A stretch of DNA of 64,000 bases, from positions 1 through 64,000 of the forward strand of contig CAJJCX010000003.1 in NCBI GenBank assembly GCA_905182815.1, read 5' to 3'. The position numbers and the translations under genes are program-made. Under the pieces are notes generated by a model. The model was not told where the DNA came from and did no database searches. It worked only from the letters and a program-made list of their open reading frames with translations. Numbering within the stretch: the first letter of the stretch is position 1; every line of letters begins with the position of its first letter. Below, piece after piece: positions 28,605 to 40,413 of this stretch. The DNA comes from an uncultured Candidatus Thioglobus sp. GTDB taxonomy: Bacteria > Pseudomonadota > Gammaproteobacteria > PS1 > Pseudothioglobaceae.

Positions 28605-29686
28605 GGTAAATACTCTTTTAAGCTTTCTATCGTTTTATTTAATTCATCAATTGAGTTAGAAGTTAAAGTTATATGGCCTAACTTTCTTCCAGTTCGCTCT
28701 TCTTTATTATATAAATGAAGGTGAGCATTTTTAGTTTTAAGTACTTTTTGGATTGGTCCATGGACTCCAATTATATTGATCATAGCACTGAACTTTGACG
28801 TAATAGTTGTTTGCCCTAAGGGAGATTCAGTAATAGCTCTTATATGATTTTCAAATTGAGAGGTTTGTGCTCCTTCAATGGTCCAATGGCCAGAATTATG
28901 AACTCTTGGGGCTATCTCATTAACTAGAAGGTCATCAGATTCAAAGAGTTCAATGGTTAAAACTCCAACATGTTTAATTTCTTTAAGAATAGAGCTCATA
29001 TACTCTTCTGCTTTTTTTTGAAGAGACGCTGAGATATTTTGTGCAGGCGCTATAGTTAATCTTAGTATTCCCTCATGATGAGAATTTTCAACTAAAGGAT
29101 AATATTCAAGACTACCATCTATACCTCTAACTGCAATCAAAGATAGCTCTCGCTTAAAATTTATAAAGCCCTCAAGGATTGAGTCAGCACCAGCCATCTT
29201 TTCCCATGCTTCATGGATCTGGGTTTCAGATTTAATTAAAAACTGACCTTTACCATCATAGCCATCTGTTGCTGTTTTTAGTATGGAAGGGATTCCAATA
29301 TTCTTAATTGCACTTTTTAAATCATCAAGACTATTTACCATTTGATAGGGCGCACAAGGTATTTTTAATGCATCTAGAAGTGCTTTTTCTCTGCCGCGAT
29401 GTTGAGAAATATATAGAGATTTATCACTAGGAAAAACTTTGGTATTTTTACTAATTTCATTAACAATAGTTACGTCAGTATTTTCGCTTTCATAGGTCAC
29501 AATGTCCGAACTATCAGCAAAATTACTAACCATTTCTGGATTATTATTATGGATAAATGTTTTTCCAAGAAGTGAAGATGGGTCTTCTTCAGATAATGCT
29601 AAAAATCTCATTTGGTGACCTAACGGATAGGCCGATAGCGCAAGCATTCTCCCCAATTGACCAGCACCAAGAACCCCAATTTTCAT
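28601..29686 (-). CDS. purK: 5-(carboxyamino)imidazole ribonucleotide synthase
   Basis: PurK is an ATP-grasp enzyme that carboxylates AIR with bicarbonate in purine synthesis. The 361-residue product starts with IGVLGAGQLGRMLALSAYPLG. It shows TYESENTDV, ILKTATDGYDGKGQ, ILEGFINFKRELS and NEIAPRVHNSGHWTIEGA. It lies three bases downstream of purE, the usual purE-purK pair. Confidence 0.96.
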   Translation of the reverse strand: MKIGVLGAGQLGRMLALSAYPLGHQMRFLALSEEDPSSLLGKTFIHNNNPEMVSNFADSSDIVTYESENTDVTIVNEISKNTKVFPSDKSLYISQHRGREKALLDALKIPCAPYQMVNSLDDLKSAIKNIGIPSILKTATDGYDGKGQFLIKSETQIHEAWEKMAGADSILEGFINFKRELSLIAVRGIDGSLEYYPLVENSHHEGILRLTIAPAQNISASLQKKAEEYMSSILKEIKHVGVLTIELFESDDLLVNEIAPRVHNSGHWTIEGAQTSQFENHIRAITESPLGQTTITSKFSAMINIIGVHGPIQKVLKTKNAHLHLYNKEERTGRKLGHITLTSNSIDELNKTIESLKEYLP

Positions 29687-29689
29687 AAG

Positions 29690-30178
29690 TTATTTATCAG
29701 GATTAGGATTGTTGAGAACACTTTGAGTCTGCTCTAAACGAAATTTAGTAACCTTTTGTCTTACTTCTTCATTATGGTTACCAACGATCTGGGCTGCTAA
29801 AATTCCAGCATTTTTTGCGCCAGCTTCCCCTATGGCAAGCGTGCCCACAGGAATTCCACCAGGCATTTGAACAATTGACAGTAAAGAGTCGTGACCACTT
29901 AATGCCTTAGACTGAATTGGCACCCCTAAGACTGGAATAATTGTTTTTGAAGCAACCATTCCTGGTAAGTGGGCAGAGCCACCAGCACCAGCAATAATTA
30001 CTTCAAGGCCTCTTGCTTGAGCTGTTTCGGCATATTCAAACATTAAATCAGGAGTGCGATGGGCTGAGACAACCTTGACTTCATAAGGAACACTTAATTC
30101 TTCAAGCATCTCTGTGGCAATTTTCATTGTGGGCCAATCTGACTTTGATCCCATAATAACTCCAACTAGTGCACTCAT
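29690..30178 (-). CDS. purE: N5-CAIR mutase, PurE catalytic subunit
   Basis: PurE shifts the carboxyl group of N5-CAIR to give CAIR. The 162-residue product is of class-I length and has the signatures [32 protein letters not shown] and [13 protein letters not shown]. It heads the purE-purK pair. bioH ends about 85 bases upstream on the same strand. Confidence 0.97.
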   Translation of the reverse strand: MSALVGVIMGSKSDWPTMKIATEMLEELSVPYEVKVVSAHRTPDLMFEYAETAQARGLEVIIAGAGGSAHLPGMVASKTIIPVLGVPIQSKALSGHDSLLSIVQMPGGIPVGTLAIGEAGAKNAGILAAQIVGNHNEEVRQKVTKFRLEQTQSVLNNPNPDK

Positions 30179-30263
30179 TTTGATTTTGGTGAGGAAATTG
30201 CTTGAATTATACCAAAAACAAGATAGTTATTAGAATTGAAACTAATCTTGCAAGAGCTGGTGA

Positions 30264-30962
30264 TTAAAGTTTAAAGTCTTTATCAATAAAAGGAAGATGA
30301 CCAGAGCGAATAATAGAGGTTTGTGAGCCAACTGCCTCATACCATTCTTTAATTTTTACTGGGACTAGTGTATCAAGTGAGCCAAGGATAGTAGTTTTAG
30401 GTACTGCAATATCTTTATAAATATCTCGCAAGTCAGAATTAATAATTATTTCTAATCCAGTATTTAGCGCACTATGTGAGGCTGGATATTTTTGAATTGA
30501 TTTGTAAAGCTCTTGAAGTTGAGACTTGTCTTTGCTTTGAAGGCTTACGAAACGTTTGAGTGATTTAGTACTATCATTTTTTAAATTAATTGCAAATTGA
30601 TCAAATACCTCACTACTTATTCCATAATTCCAGTTTTCATTATTTATAAGACAGGGTGTTGCAGCAACTAGAATTAACTTGCTAATCTCAATTTGACTTG
30701 CAATATAGGTTGAAAGTAAGCCACCTAAAGACCAGCCAAGTAAGATAGATTGCTCTGGGATTATCTTAGTTAGTTCATTGCACCAGCTTTCAATATTTCC
30801 ATCTATATCTCTACTTCTTCCATGGCCAGGAAGGTCAATAACTGTTATACGATAGTTTGCCTTGTATTTATCTATCAAGCTTTGGAATATATCACTATTA
30901 AAGGCCCATCCATGTAATAAGACTAGACTTGGGCCATCGCCTACAGTTTTATGCCATAACAT
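30264..30962 (-). CDS. bioH: Pimeloyl-ACP methyl ester esterase BioH (possible C-terminal frame break)
   Basis: BioH is an alpha/beta hydrolase that frees pimeloyl-ACP for biotin synthesis. The 232-residue product has the oxyanion region LLHGWAFN, nucleophile Ser78 in LLGWSLGGL, and probable acid Asp197 and base His222 (SGHLPFID). It ends about 15 residues early for the family. In the next frame the DNA would continue [10 protein letters not shown] to a stop at 30242, a plausible BioH tail, so one more base error near 30270-30280 is possible. It overlaps the repaired end of bioF by 14 bases, which supports a biotin role over other hydrolases. Confidence 0.82.
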   Translation of the reverse strand: MLWHKTVGDGPSLVLLHGWAFNSDIFQSLIDKYKANYRITVIDLPGHGRSRDIDGNIESWCNELTKIIPEQSILLGWSLGGLLSTYIASQIEISKLILVAATPCLINNENWNYGISSEVFDQFAINLKNDSTKSLKRFVSLQSKDKSQLQELYKSIQKYPASHSALNTGLEIIINSDLRDIYKDIAVPKTTILGSLDTLVPVKIKEWYEAVGSQTSIIRSGHLPFIDKDFKL

Positions 30963-32059
30963 CTTTTACCTTTTTTAAAAGTGTTTCAATTTGATTTTCA
31001 CTATGACCCGCTGATAATGTAAATCGAAGTCGGGCGGTGTTAGGAGGAACTGTAGGAGGCCGAATAGCACTAACAAAAAAACCTTCATCAAATAGCTTGT
31101 TACTTAGCTTAAGAGCTGACACTACTTGAGCCTACAACAAGCGGTTGAATTGCACTATCAGAGTCTTCAAATTGAAGATCTAACTGCCTATAAATATTCT
31201 TAAAGTGATTAATATTAGCTAATAACTTATTTTTTTGTTCACCCTTTTTAATTAACTCTAGGCTCATAAGGCCTGCATGACAAAAACTAGGGGGGATGGC
31301 AGTAGTGTAGGTATATGGCCTTGATTTTTGCACTAAAAATTCTATAAAGTCATCGTCTCCAGCTACAAAGGCTCCCATAACACCAGCAGATTTTCCTAGC
31401 GTAGCCATGTAAATAGAATGCTTAGGGATTGTTGGGTTAAAAACGCCAAATCCATGAGCATCATCTTGCATTAATATTGCATCAGTTTGGTTTAGAATTT
31501 TATCAATTTCTGAAATATCTGCCTCATCTCCATCCATACTAAAAATATGATCAGTTACAACCAGACCAGGACCAGTTTGTTTTTGTAATTTTTTTTGAAG
31601 TGAGACAAGATTTTTATGGAGATACCTTTGAATTGGAAGGTCAATTAGTCTGGCGCCATCGATTAATGATGCATGATTTAATTTATCTTGAAGTGACCAT
31701 TTGATTTCATCCCTTAGAGCAGAAAATATTCCTAGATTTGCGCTATAGCCCGATGAAAAAAGCAGTGCTCTTTGCTGGCCAGTATGCTCAGCTAATGCTT
31801 CTTCAAATATATGATGTGATTTTGAGTGACCACTTACTAGATGAGACGCTCCTGATCCAACTCCATATAGCTTTACTCCTTCAATTAGTGCCTCTTTAAT
31901 TTTAGGATGATTGGCTAGAGATAGGTAATCATTTGAGCAAAAATTCACAATTTTCTTGCCATCAATTTCCATAATAGCGCCCTGGGCACTATTAGCAATT
32001 CTTCTTAAACGTAATAAGTGATTCTGCTCAATATCACTTATTTTTTTTGAGAAGTTCAT
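30949..32059 (-). CDS. bioF: 8-amino-7-oxononanoate synthase (one frame break)
   Basis: BioF condenses pimeloyl-ACP with alanine in biotin synthesis using PLP. Motifs: [28 protein letters not shown] and Schiff-base Lys223 in [14 protein letters not shown] one-base excess near 31116-31130 stops the raw frame after VVGSSS. The next frame continues [22 protein letters not shown]-type sequence with [13 protein letters not shown] to a stop at 30949, giving about 369 residues. It is followed by the overlapping bioH. No bioA, bioB, bioC or bioD is seen in the window. Confidence 0.92.
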
Positions 32060-32077
32060 TGCATTAACATCTTAAGG

Positions 32078-32860
32078 CTATATTAAATTTTCCATAGGTG
32101 ATGAAGCGCTTGCATAACTTTTCTTAATCATTCTGCCTGCAAGATAGGATTCACGCCCAGCTATAATAGCATGCTTCATTGCACTTGCCATTAGTATAGG
32201 GTTTTCTGCATTTGCAATTGCAGAATTCATAAGTACGCCGTCACACCCGAGTTCCATTGCTTCTGCGGCATCACTTGCGCAGCCAATCCCAGCATCAACT
32301 AAGACAGGAACATTGGCCTGGTCTTTAATTAGCTTAATATTAAAAGGATTAGCTATTCCCTGGCCTGATCCAATAAGAGAGGCTAGTGGCATAATTGCAC
32401 AGCAACCAATTTCTTCAAGTTCTTTAGCTACTATAGGATCATCCGAAGTATAAACCATGACATCAAAACCTTCTTTTATTAGTATTTTAGATGCTTCAAG
32501 AGTTTCAACAATATTAGGATAAAGTGTTTTTTCATCACCCAGAACCTCTAATTTAACGAGGTTATGCCCGTCTAACAATTCTCTTGCTAGAAGGAGAGTT
32601 CTAACTGCATCTTTTGCGTTGTAACAGCCTGCAGTATTTGGAAGAATAGTATATTTTTTAGGTGAGATAGCGTCAAGAAGACTTTCTTCGTTTGGATTTT
32701 GGCCAATATTTACGCGACGAATTGCCACAGTAATAATCTCTGAACCAGAGGCTTCAGTGGCTAACTTAGTTTCTTCTAGATCTTTATATTTTCCAGAACC
32801 AACAAGGAGTCTAGAGTTAAAAGTTCTGCCTGCTATAGTAAATGGAGTGTCTTTTTTCAT
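32078..32860 (-). CDS. thiG: Thiazole synthase
   Basis: ThiG builds the thiazole phosphate of thiamine from deoxyxylulose phosphate, dehydroglycine (or iminoglycine) and ThiS thiocarboxylate. The product is about 260 residues from the ATG at 32860 ([14 protein letters not shown]). In-frame TTG 32890 and ATG 32878 upstream are possible but lack clear ribosome sites. Motifs: [27 protein letters not shown] with the Schiff-base Lys, [12 protein letters not shown] and [18 protein letters not shown]. It is only 18 bases upstream of bioF on the same strand; thiS is about 30 kb away. Confidence 0.93.
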   Translation of the reverse strand: MKKDTPFTIAGRTFNSRLLVGSGKYKDLEETKLATEASGSEIITVAIRRVNIGQNPNEESLLDAISPKKYTILPNTAGCYNAKDAVRTLLLARELLDGHNLVKLEVLGDEKTLYPNIVETLEASKILIKEGFDVMVYTSDDPIVAKELEEIGCCAIMPLASLIGSGQGIANPFNIKLIKDQANVPVLVDAGIGCASDAAEAMELGCDGVLMNSAIANAENPILMASAMKHAIIAGRESYLAGRMIKKSYASASSPMENLI

Positions 32861-32937
32861 AGCGTTATAAGATACCATGTGATGCAACAAAAATTATTCT
32901 ATCGCATAGTATTCTTTTGAAGTTTCAAATGATTTAT

Positions 32938-33880
32938 TTATATAATTAAACCAGCTTTTTGTTGGATCTCATTTATAGCCTTCGTAACAATCTGAGAAAT
33001 TAAAAAATCAGACTTAGATTTTGATTCTGCAAGCGATACAAAGTCATCAATCATAAGTTTGTACTGATTACATGGTGGAAAGCTAACTTTAGTACCTTCC
33101 TGCAAACCTCCATTCGCCCAATAAGCATGAGTAATTTCAGGTGGGTTAACTGGAACGCTTAGTTTTGCCCAGCCACTTGATCCTAAAACCGTCAATGCTT
33201 GGCAAAGTGCTGCATTACCTGAAACAGTGAAGCTTAGTGTTTCGCCATTTGGCCATTGAAGTGTTGCATCAACTTGCTTCTCAATATCATAGTGATCACT
33301 CATTATTGCAGTTGCTGAAAGAACTTTAGGGGCGCCTGTAAATAGCATACATCCTGATAATATTGCATAACAACCAATGTCGTATAATGGGACCACCACC
33401 ATCTACTTTGCGATTTCGAATGTTGCCTTTAGGCTGGTCAGGATAGCTAAAAATAAAGTGAGATGACTGATGCTCTCCAATGTCAAGCTCTTTGAGCCAT
33501 GCCCATTGCGGGTGACTTCTTACCATGTAGGCTTCATAAAAAAAAGATTCACTACTTGCAGCTGCTGATTCTAATTCCTTTAATTCGTTCATATTAAGGG
33601 CAACTGGCTTTTCACAAAGAACATGCTTGCCTAATTTAAGTGCTTGAATAGAATAGGGCACATGCAGATGATTTGGGAGCGGGTTATAAATTGCATCTAT
33701 TGATGGCTCTGATAGAAGAGCATCATAGTCAGTCTCAATAGCATCTTTATAGATACTTGGTAATGGTACTTGACCAGGATTTCTTCTTCCAACATGGGTA
33801 ACTTCATGTCCTGCAGCTAATATTGCTGGAACAACATATTCGCGAGCAATTTTCGCTTCACCTAAAATTCCAAATTTCAT
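32938..33880 (-). CDS. Gfo/Idh/MocA-family NAD(P)-dependent oxidoreductase (one frame break)
   Basis: A sugar/polyol dehydrogenase-family protein of about 313 residues. It opens with a Rossmann start (KFGILGEAKIAREYVVPAI), then YNPLPNHLHVPYSIQALKLGKHVLCEKP, which holds the family Glu-Lys-Pro motif, and MVRSHPQW. One extra C near 33390-33395 breaks the frame after VDGGG. The next frame continues PLYDIGCYAILSGC, the usual Asp-x-Gly-x-Tyr catalytic region, to 32938. The substrate is unknown. It is divergent from upp, with 129 bases between starts. Confidence 0.82.
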
Positions 33881-34009
33881 TTAAACCCTTTATTTTTTTA
33901 ATGAAGAGATAATAATACTTGTTCTTTCTATATGATTTTTAGAAAAATATTACAAAACGTATTAAAGTGTAAAATTAGTTTTTTATAAGACTTTTTTGAA
34001 GGAATATCA

Positions 34010-34639
34010 ATGCCCCTAAATGCAATCAAACACCCTCTTTTAGCCCATAAAATCGCCTTACTTAGGCAAAATGGAATCAGTACAAAACATTTTCGTGAAC
34101 TAGCTAATGAAGTTGCAAGTCTATTGACGTATGAAGCTACTCGGAATTTACCACTCGAAGATCGTGAAATTAATGGCTGGCAAGGCGAGCCAATAAACAC
34201 TCAAATGTTATCTGGAAAAAAATTATCAATTGTTCCTATTTTGCGAGCTGGCTTGGGAATGCTTGATGGTGTATTGACTTTGGTGCCAAATGCTAAAGTT
34301 AGTGTCGTTGGTCTTTACAGAGATGAGAAAACTTTAAATCCGGTTGCATACTTTGATAAAGTTATTACAGATATTGATCAAAGAACTGCCTTAATTATTG
34401 ATCCTATGCTGGCAACTGGAGGAACCCTCCTTGCTACAATTGACCTTCTAAAGCAGAAGGGTTGCAAAAAAATTATTGGTTTATTTCTAGTTGCCTCTCC
34501 TGAAGGGTTAGAAAGGGTAACTAAACTTCATCCTGATGTAGATCTTTTTATAGCTGCAATAGATGACTCTTTGAATGAGCAGGGCTATATTCTTCCGGGA
34601 TTAGGTGATGCTGGTGATAAGATTTTTGGAACTAAGTAA
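34010..34639 (+). CDS. upp: Uracil phosphoribosyltransferase
   Basis: Upp salvages uracil to UMP using PRPP. The 209-residue product is of standard length with [13 protein letters not shown], the PRPP-binding [14 protein letters not shown] and the uracil-site [18 protein letters not shown] sits 7 bases before the ATG. A class-IV aminotransferase starts six bases after the stop, so the two are probably co-transcribed. Confidence 0.96.
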   Translation: MPLNAIKHPLLAHKIALLRQNGISTKHFRELANEVASLLTYEATRNLPLEDREINGWQGEPINTQMLSGKKLSIVPILRAGLGMLDGVLTLVPNAKVSVVGLYRDEKTLNPVAYFDKVITDIDQRTALIIDPMLATGGTLLATIDLLKQKGCKKIIGLFLVASPEGLERVTKLHPDVDLFIAAIDDSLNEQGYILPGLGDAGDKIFGTK

Positions 34640-34645
34640 ATAATC

Positions 34646-35554
34646 TTGGAAGAAGATATTTTTCCAAAAGGAGCGGCCTGGATGAATGGTGAATTCATTC
34701 AACTATCTGAAGCTCGTATTCCAATTTTAGATTGGGGTTTTTTAAGGTCTGATGCAACTTATGATGTTGTTCATGTTTGGAAAGGTCGTTTTTTTCGCTT
34801 AGATAAGCATATTGACAGATTTTTTGAATCAACAGAAAAATTAAGAATGCCTTGTATAGTTAGCCGTGATGAGCTTAAAAAAATACTTGCTGGTTGTGTC
34901 CATCGATCTGGACTGGATGATGTCTATGTAGAAATGATTCAAACTAGAGGAATGTCCCCTAAATTTGACAGAGATCCACGCAAATCTAAGCCTCGGTTTA
35001 TTGCTTTTGCTGTTCCATTTGGCTGGATTCTGAAGCCCGAAGATTTTGAGAAAGGATTGGACGTTTTAGTAAGTGCTAGAAGGAGAATACCAACTAATTC
35101 TATTGATTCAAGAATTAAAAATTATCACTGGCTTGATTTGGTAAGTGGAATGTATGAAGCTTATGACTTAGATCATGACACGGTAATCCTTGTGGATGAA
35201 GAAAATAATATTTCAGAAGGGCCAGGCTTTAATATTTTTTGTGTAGATAAGGATGGGCTTCATTCCCCTAATCAGGGGGTTTTAGAAGGCATAACTAGGC
35301 AAACAGTTCTTGATTTAGCAAAAGAATTAGGCATTCCTTTTCAGTTAAGCTCAATATCATTAGAAAAGCTTCAAGATTCAAATGAAGTTTTTGCAACTTC
35401 AACAGCGGGTGGAATAATGCCAATTACAAGAATAAATAATAAATTAGTTGGCAAAGGTGTCCCTGGAAAAATTACCAGAATACTTCATCAGAGTTATTGG
35501 GACAAACATACTCACCCTGATTGGAGTCAGTCAGTTAGTGACTTTTTAGAGTAG
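34646..35554 (+). CDS. Class-IV PLP aminotransferase (branched-chain / D-amino-acid type)
   Basis: A fold-type IV PLP enzyme of 302 residues. DWGFLRSDATYDVVHVWKGRFF is the N-terminal signature, IKNYHWLDLV contains the probable Schiff-base Lys, and EGPGFNIF and TSTAGGIMPITRI bind cofactor phosphate. It resembles IlvE, Dat and PabC; which one cannot be decided. The TTG at 34646 is used because FPKGAAWMNGE before the ATG at 34682 looks conserved. However, an AAGGAG upstream of ATG 34682 could support a start there. Confidence 0.8.
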   Translation: MEEDIFPKGAAWMNGEFIQLSEARIPILDWGFLRSDATYDVVHVWKGRFFRLDKHIDRFFESTEKLRMPCIVSRDELKKILAGCVHRSGLDDVYVEMIQTRGMSPKFDRDPRKSKPRFIAFAVPFGWILKPEDFEKGLDVLVSARRRIPTNSIDSRIKNYHWLDLVSGMYEAYDLDHDTVILVDEENNISEGPGFNIFCVDKDGLHSPNQGVLEGITRQTVLDLAKELGIPFQLSSISLEKLQDSNEVFATSTAGGIMPITRINNKLVGKGVPGKITRILHQSYWDKHTHPDWSQSVSDFLE

Positions 35555-35575
35555 GGGCTAACAGAGCTTTGATGA

Positions 35576-37000
35576 TTAATCATCCACTTTTTTTAAAGAT
35601 TTAAACGCTTCAAGCGCATTCTGGCGAGATAATTTTAAATCTATAATAGGCTTTGGATAGTCTTTTCCAATAACAACTCCAGCCCTATCTAATTCTTCTT
35701 GGGGCGCTTCCCAAGGATTAAATAAGTATTTGTTTGGCAGCTCACTTATTTCAGGGATGTATTTACGAATATATTCCCCATCTGGATCAAACTTTTGCCC
35801 CTGAGTGACTGGGTTAAAAATTCTAAAGTAGGGCGCTGCATCTGCACCACAACCTGCAATCCATTGCCAGCTTGCACTATTACTAGCTAAATCTGCATCT
35901 ACTAAACAGTCCCAAAACCATCGCTCACCATGATGCCAGTGAAGTAGAAGATTTTTAACTAAAAATGAACCTACAACCATTCTTACACGGTTATGCATTG
36001 CACCAGTAATCCATAACTCCCTCATGCCTGCATCAACCATAGGTATTCCAGTTTGACCTTTTTGCCAAGCGATTAATTTTTTCTCATCTTTATCCCATGG
36101 GAATAGATCAAACTTGGATTGCAAATTCTTTTTAGGAAGTTCAGGATTAAAGTAGAGCTGCGTGTATGAAAATTCGCGCCAACCTAGCTCGCTACAGAAG
36201 TGGTCAATATTGGTATCATCGCCTTTTTTCTTTGCAGCATGCCAAGCTTGATTGGGAGAAATCTCACCAAAATGAAGATGGGGAGATAGCCTAGAGACAA
36301 AAGGTTTTGATGGAATATTTCGGCCTTCTTTATAATTTTCCACTCCATTATTTAGGAATTCGGTTAATCGGTTATTTGCTCCAAGCTCACCAATATTCCA
36401 AAATGATTTCATTTTAATATCCCATTTAGTGGATGGCAATAAAGATAAAGCATTGATATCTTTTAAACTATTGTTATCATTAAAAAGATCTAGATTTATT
36501 GGAGTAGAAATTGGCTTACGTGGCTCGTCAGATAAAAGACACCCTTTTCGAAAGTAGGGCGTAAAAACTTTATATGGAGTCCCGTCTCCTTTTTTTATTG
36601 TCCAGGGCTCCCAGAGTAATGAACCATTTAAAGTATTAACTTTAATTCCTTTAGACTCAAGTTCTTTTTTGATATGAGTATCACGATTGATGCGCCATGG
36701 CTCATAACAACGATTCCAAAATATCTCTTTAATATCTAATCGATCAATAATATCCAATATTACTGTAATGGGATCTCCCGAGTAAATTGATAAATTTTGA
36801 TCTAGGCTTTTGTTAAGAGAATTTAGAGAGTGATGCAGCCAAAATCGACTTGCTTCTCCCATCGCAAGTTCTTTTGAATTTATATCGTCCAGAATGTAGA
36901 TAGGAAGTATTGAACTATTTTTTGCTGCCTCAAATAGTGCAGGGTTGTCAGATAACCTTAGATCTTGGCGAAACCAATGGATAACTTTAGGTGTATTCAT
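35576..37000 (-). CDS. phrB: Deoxyribodipyrimidine photolyase
   Basis: A class-I CPD photolyase/cryptochrome-family flavoprotein that repairs pyrimidine dimers with blue light. The 474-residue product has an N-terminal antenna domain (IHWFRQDLRLSDNPAL) and a C-terminal FAD domain with SPHLHFGEISP, LGWREFSY, GMRELWITGAMHNRVRM and the Trp-rich WHHGERWFWD with DADLASNSASWQW. All are typical of bacterial CPD photolyases of gammaproteobacteria. It fits a surface-water lifestyle. It converges on the class-IV aminotransferase and lies downstream of tRNA-Ser. Confidence 0.94.
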   Translation of the reverse strand: MNTPKVIHWFRQDLRLSDNPALFEAAKNSSILPIYILDDINSKELAMGEASRFWLHHSLNSLNKSLDQNLSIYSGDPITVILDIIDRLDIKEIFWNRCYEPWRINRDTHIKKELESKGIKVNTLNGSLLWEPWTIKKGDGTPYKVFTPYFRKGCLLSDEPRKPISTPINLDLFNDNNSLKDINALSLLPSTKWDIKMKSFWNIGELGANNRLTEFLNNGVENYKEGRNIPSKPFVSRLSPHLHFGEISPNQAWHAAKKKGDDTNIDHFCSELGWREFSYTQLYFNPELPKKNLQSKFDLFPWDKDEKKLIAWQKGQTGIPMVDAGMRELWITGAMHNRVRMVVGSFLVKNLLLHWHHGERWFWDCLVDADLASNSASWQWIAGCGADAAPYFRIFNPVTQGQKFDPDGEYIRKYIPEISELPNKYLFNPWEAPQEELDRAGVVIGKDYPKPIIDLKLSRQNALEAFKSLKKVDD

Positions 37001-37016
37001 AGAGCATTCAATATTA

Positions 37017-37108
37017 TGGCGGAGAGAGAGGGATTCGAACCCTCGATAGGAGTTAAAGCCTATACTCCCTTAGCAGGGGAGCGCCTTCAGCCACTCGGCC
37101 ATCTCTCC
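37017..37108 (-). tRNA. tRNA-Ser (anticodon GCU)
   Basis: Reading the reverse strand, the acceptor stem GGAGAGA (37108-37102) pairs with TCTCTCC (37027-37021). The anticodon loop CTGCTAA gives GCU, decoding AGC and AGU. A long variable arm marks class II, and the T-loop GGTTCGAATCC is present. Discriminator G at 37020 and an encoded CCA at 37019-37017 complete it (92 bases). Confidence 0.96.
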
Positions 37109-37119
37109 GAAGAAGGAAT

Positions 37120-37125
37120 ATTATA
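37120..37125 (-). promoter_or_regulatory. Probable -10 box of tRNA-Ser
   Basis: A perfect TATAAT on the reverse strand, 11 bases upstream of the tRNA 5' end, at a spacing that would start transcription a few bases before the tRNA. No good -35 box is visible at 17 bases. Confidence 0.4.
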
Positions 37126-37174
37126 CTGGAATTATTTTAAATGAGTATTTTAGTAATAACGGTTTAATAAAATA

Positions 37175-37588
37175 TTATTCAAGGACCTCAAAATCATGAG
37201 TAATTTTTGCAGTTTTCCCTAGCATGATTGATGCAGAGCAATATTTTTCAGCTGAAAGTGTAATTGCTTTATCAACTTTTTTAGAGTCTAAGTCTTTTCC
37301 TTTAACAATAAATTGAATATGTATATCAGTAAAAACTTTTGGGTGCTCATTGGCTCTTTCAGCGCTAATCCTAGTTTCACAATGCGATAGGTCTTGACGC
37401 ATTTTTTGAAGCGTTGTAACGACATCAATCATAGTGCAGCCCGCCACTCCAAGCAGAAGCATTTCCATCGGTCTAACACCAAGATTTTCACCGCCAATCT
37501 CTATCGGACCATCCATCGTAATAGAGTGACCACTATGAGACTTACCAACCATTAACATGCCATCAACCCAATTTACAGAAAGATTCAT
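37175..37588 (-). CDS. OsmC/YhfA-family peroxiredoxin-like protein
   Basis: A 137-residue OsmC-fold protein. The two redox cysteines of the family are present in GVAGCTMIDV and EKYCSASIMLG, with an Arg/Glu-rich ISAERANEHP strand between. Family members reduce organic hydroperoxides or related substrates with thiols; the YhfA-type subgroup is less well understood. The ATG overlaps the trpC stop by four bases, so they are co-translated. Confidence 0.87.
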   Translation of the reverse strand: MNLSVNWVDGMLMVGKSHSGHSITMDGPIEIGGENLGVRPMEMLLLGVAGCTMIDVVTTLQKMRQDLSHCETRISAERANEHPKVFTDIHIQFIVKGKDLDSKKVDKAITLSAEKYCSASIMLGKTAKITHDFEVLE

Positions 37589-38385
37589 TCAAAAAACTCC
37601 TTAAGTTTTTGGCCAGGATTTGAGTGCTTCATAAATGCCTCGCCAATTAAAAAACCAAATACATCATTCTTGTGCATCAACTCAACATCAGCTTTAGATG
37701 CAATTCCTGACTCAGTTATCACAAGTTTATCACCGCTAATTTCACTAAGCAAGTCAATGGTGGTTTGAAGGCTAACTTCAAAGTTTCGAAGATTCCTATT
37801 ATTAATTCCAATCATTGGTAAATCTAATTTAAGCGCACGACGAAGTTCATTTAAATCATGAGTTTCAACTAATACATCCATATTGAGAGATAAAGCAAGG
37901 TCGCTTAAATATTTGATTTCATTATCTTCTAGACAAGACACAATTAGTAAAATACAATCTGCCCCCATCGCTCTTGATTCATAGACTTGATAGGGCTTAA
38001 TAATAAAATCTTTACGAATAACTGGTAATGAAACTGCAGCTCGCGCTTTTATCAAATATAAAGGATCACCTTGAAAAAAATCACGATCTGTTAATATAGA
38101 AAGGCAGCTTGCACCTCCATCTTCGTAGCTTTTTGCAATTTCGACAGGCTCAAAATTCTCTCTTAAAACGCCCTTGCTTGGAGAGGCTTTTTTAATTTCA
38201 GCAATTATTCCACTTTGACGCTCTTTTACTTTTTTGTTTAATGAGTTAAAGAAACCTCGGGGGGTATCTGCACTATTTGCTAGCTCAATCATTTTTTCAA
38301 TCGGAAGCCGCTTTGTTGACTCTGCTATTTCTTCTTGCTTTCGAGCAACAATTTTTTTAAGTATGTCGGGTGTTTTTTGTGCCAT
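37585..38385 (-). CDS. trpC: Indole-3-glycerol phosphate synthase
   Basis: TrpC closes the indole ring in tryptophan synthesis. The 266-residue TIM-barrel protein has VARKQEEIAE, GIIAEIKKASPSKGVL, ASCLSILTD, RKDFIIKPYQVYESRAMGAD, IGINNRNLRNFEVSL and ITESGI, with the conserved catalytic Lys and Glu residues. It lacks a fused TrpF domain. No other trp gene lies nearby; it is paired with an OsmC-like gene and divergent from kdsA. Confidence 0.95.
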   Translation of the reverse strand: MAQKTPDILKKIVARKQEEIAESTKRLPIEKMIELANSADTPRGFFNSLNKKVKERQSGIIAEIKKASPSKGVLRENFEPVEIAKSYEDGGASCLSILTDRDFFQGDPLYLIKARAAVSLPVIRKDFIIKPYQVYESRAMGADCILLIVSCLEDNEIKYLSDLALSLNMDVLVETHDLNELRRALKLDLPMIGINNRNLRNFEVSLQTTIDLLSEISGDKLVITESGIASKADVELMHKNDVFGFLIGEAFMKHSNPGQKLKEFFE

Positions 38386-38462
38386 GGTTTTAATGAATTT
38401 ATAACAATGCTTATTTTAAACGAATATAATTTACGTATATATTTAAGTAATGAGTGAAGTAC

Positions 38463-40026
<1,564 letters not shown>

Positions 40027-40035
40027 GAGTTATTA

Positions 40036-40335
40036 ATGTTGTATGCAATTATTTCTAAAGATGTAGAGGATAGTTTTAAAAAACGCATAGGCGCTAGACC
40101 TGATCATGTTGCTCGTTTAATTCAATTAAAAGATGAAGGACGCCTTATTTTGGCTGGACCTCATCCTGCTATCGACTCAATAGATCCAGGTGATGCAGGT
40201 TTTACAGGGTCACTTATTGTTGCTGAGTTTGAAAATCTTAAAGAGGCGCGCTCCTGGGCTGACGAAGATCCTTATGTTGCTGCCGGCGTATATTCAAGCG
40301 TTGTTGTTAAAAATTTCAATAAGGTTTTGCCTTAA
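40036..40335 (+). CDS. YciI-family protein
   Basis: A 99-residue ferredoxin-like-fold protein with [13 protein letters not shown] at the start, [21 protein letters not shown] with the conserved His, and [10 protein letters not shown] with [15 protein letters not shown]. Biochemical role is poorly known; structural work on the family points to a His-Asp catalytic site. An AGGAGT lies before the ATG. It closes the kdsA-dapB run; a 78-base gap separates it from livG. Confidence 0.88.
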   Translation: MLYAIISKDVEDSFKKRIGARPDHVARLIQLKDEGRLILAGPHPAIDSIDPGDAGFTGSLIVAEFENLKEARSWADEDPYVAAGVYSSVVVKNFNKVLP

Positions 40336-40413
40336 ATGATTTCCATAGAGGAGTTTCTTTGCTGGATAATTTAGACTTTTTTGACAAATGCAGCTCAATC
40401 AAAAACTTAAATA

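Noticed and set aside
40336-40413. A 12-codon leader peptide (ATG right after the YciI stop) before livG
   Set aside because: No run of regulatory codons, no clear ribosome site and no attenuator hairpin follows.
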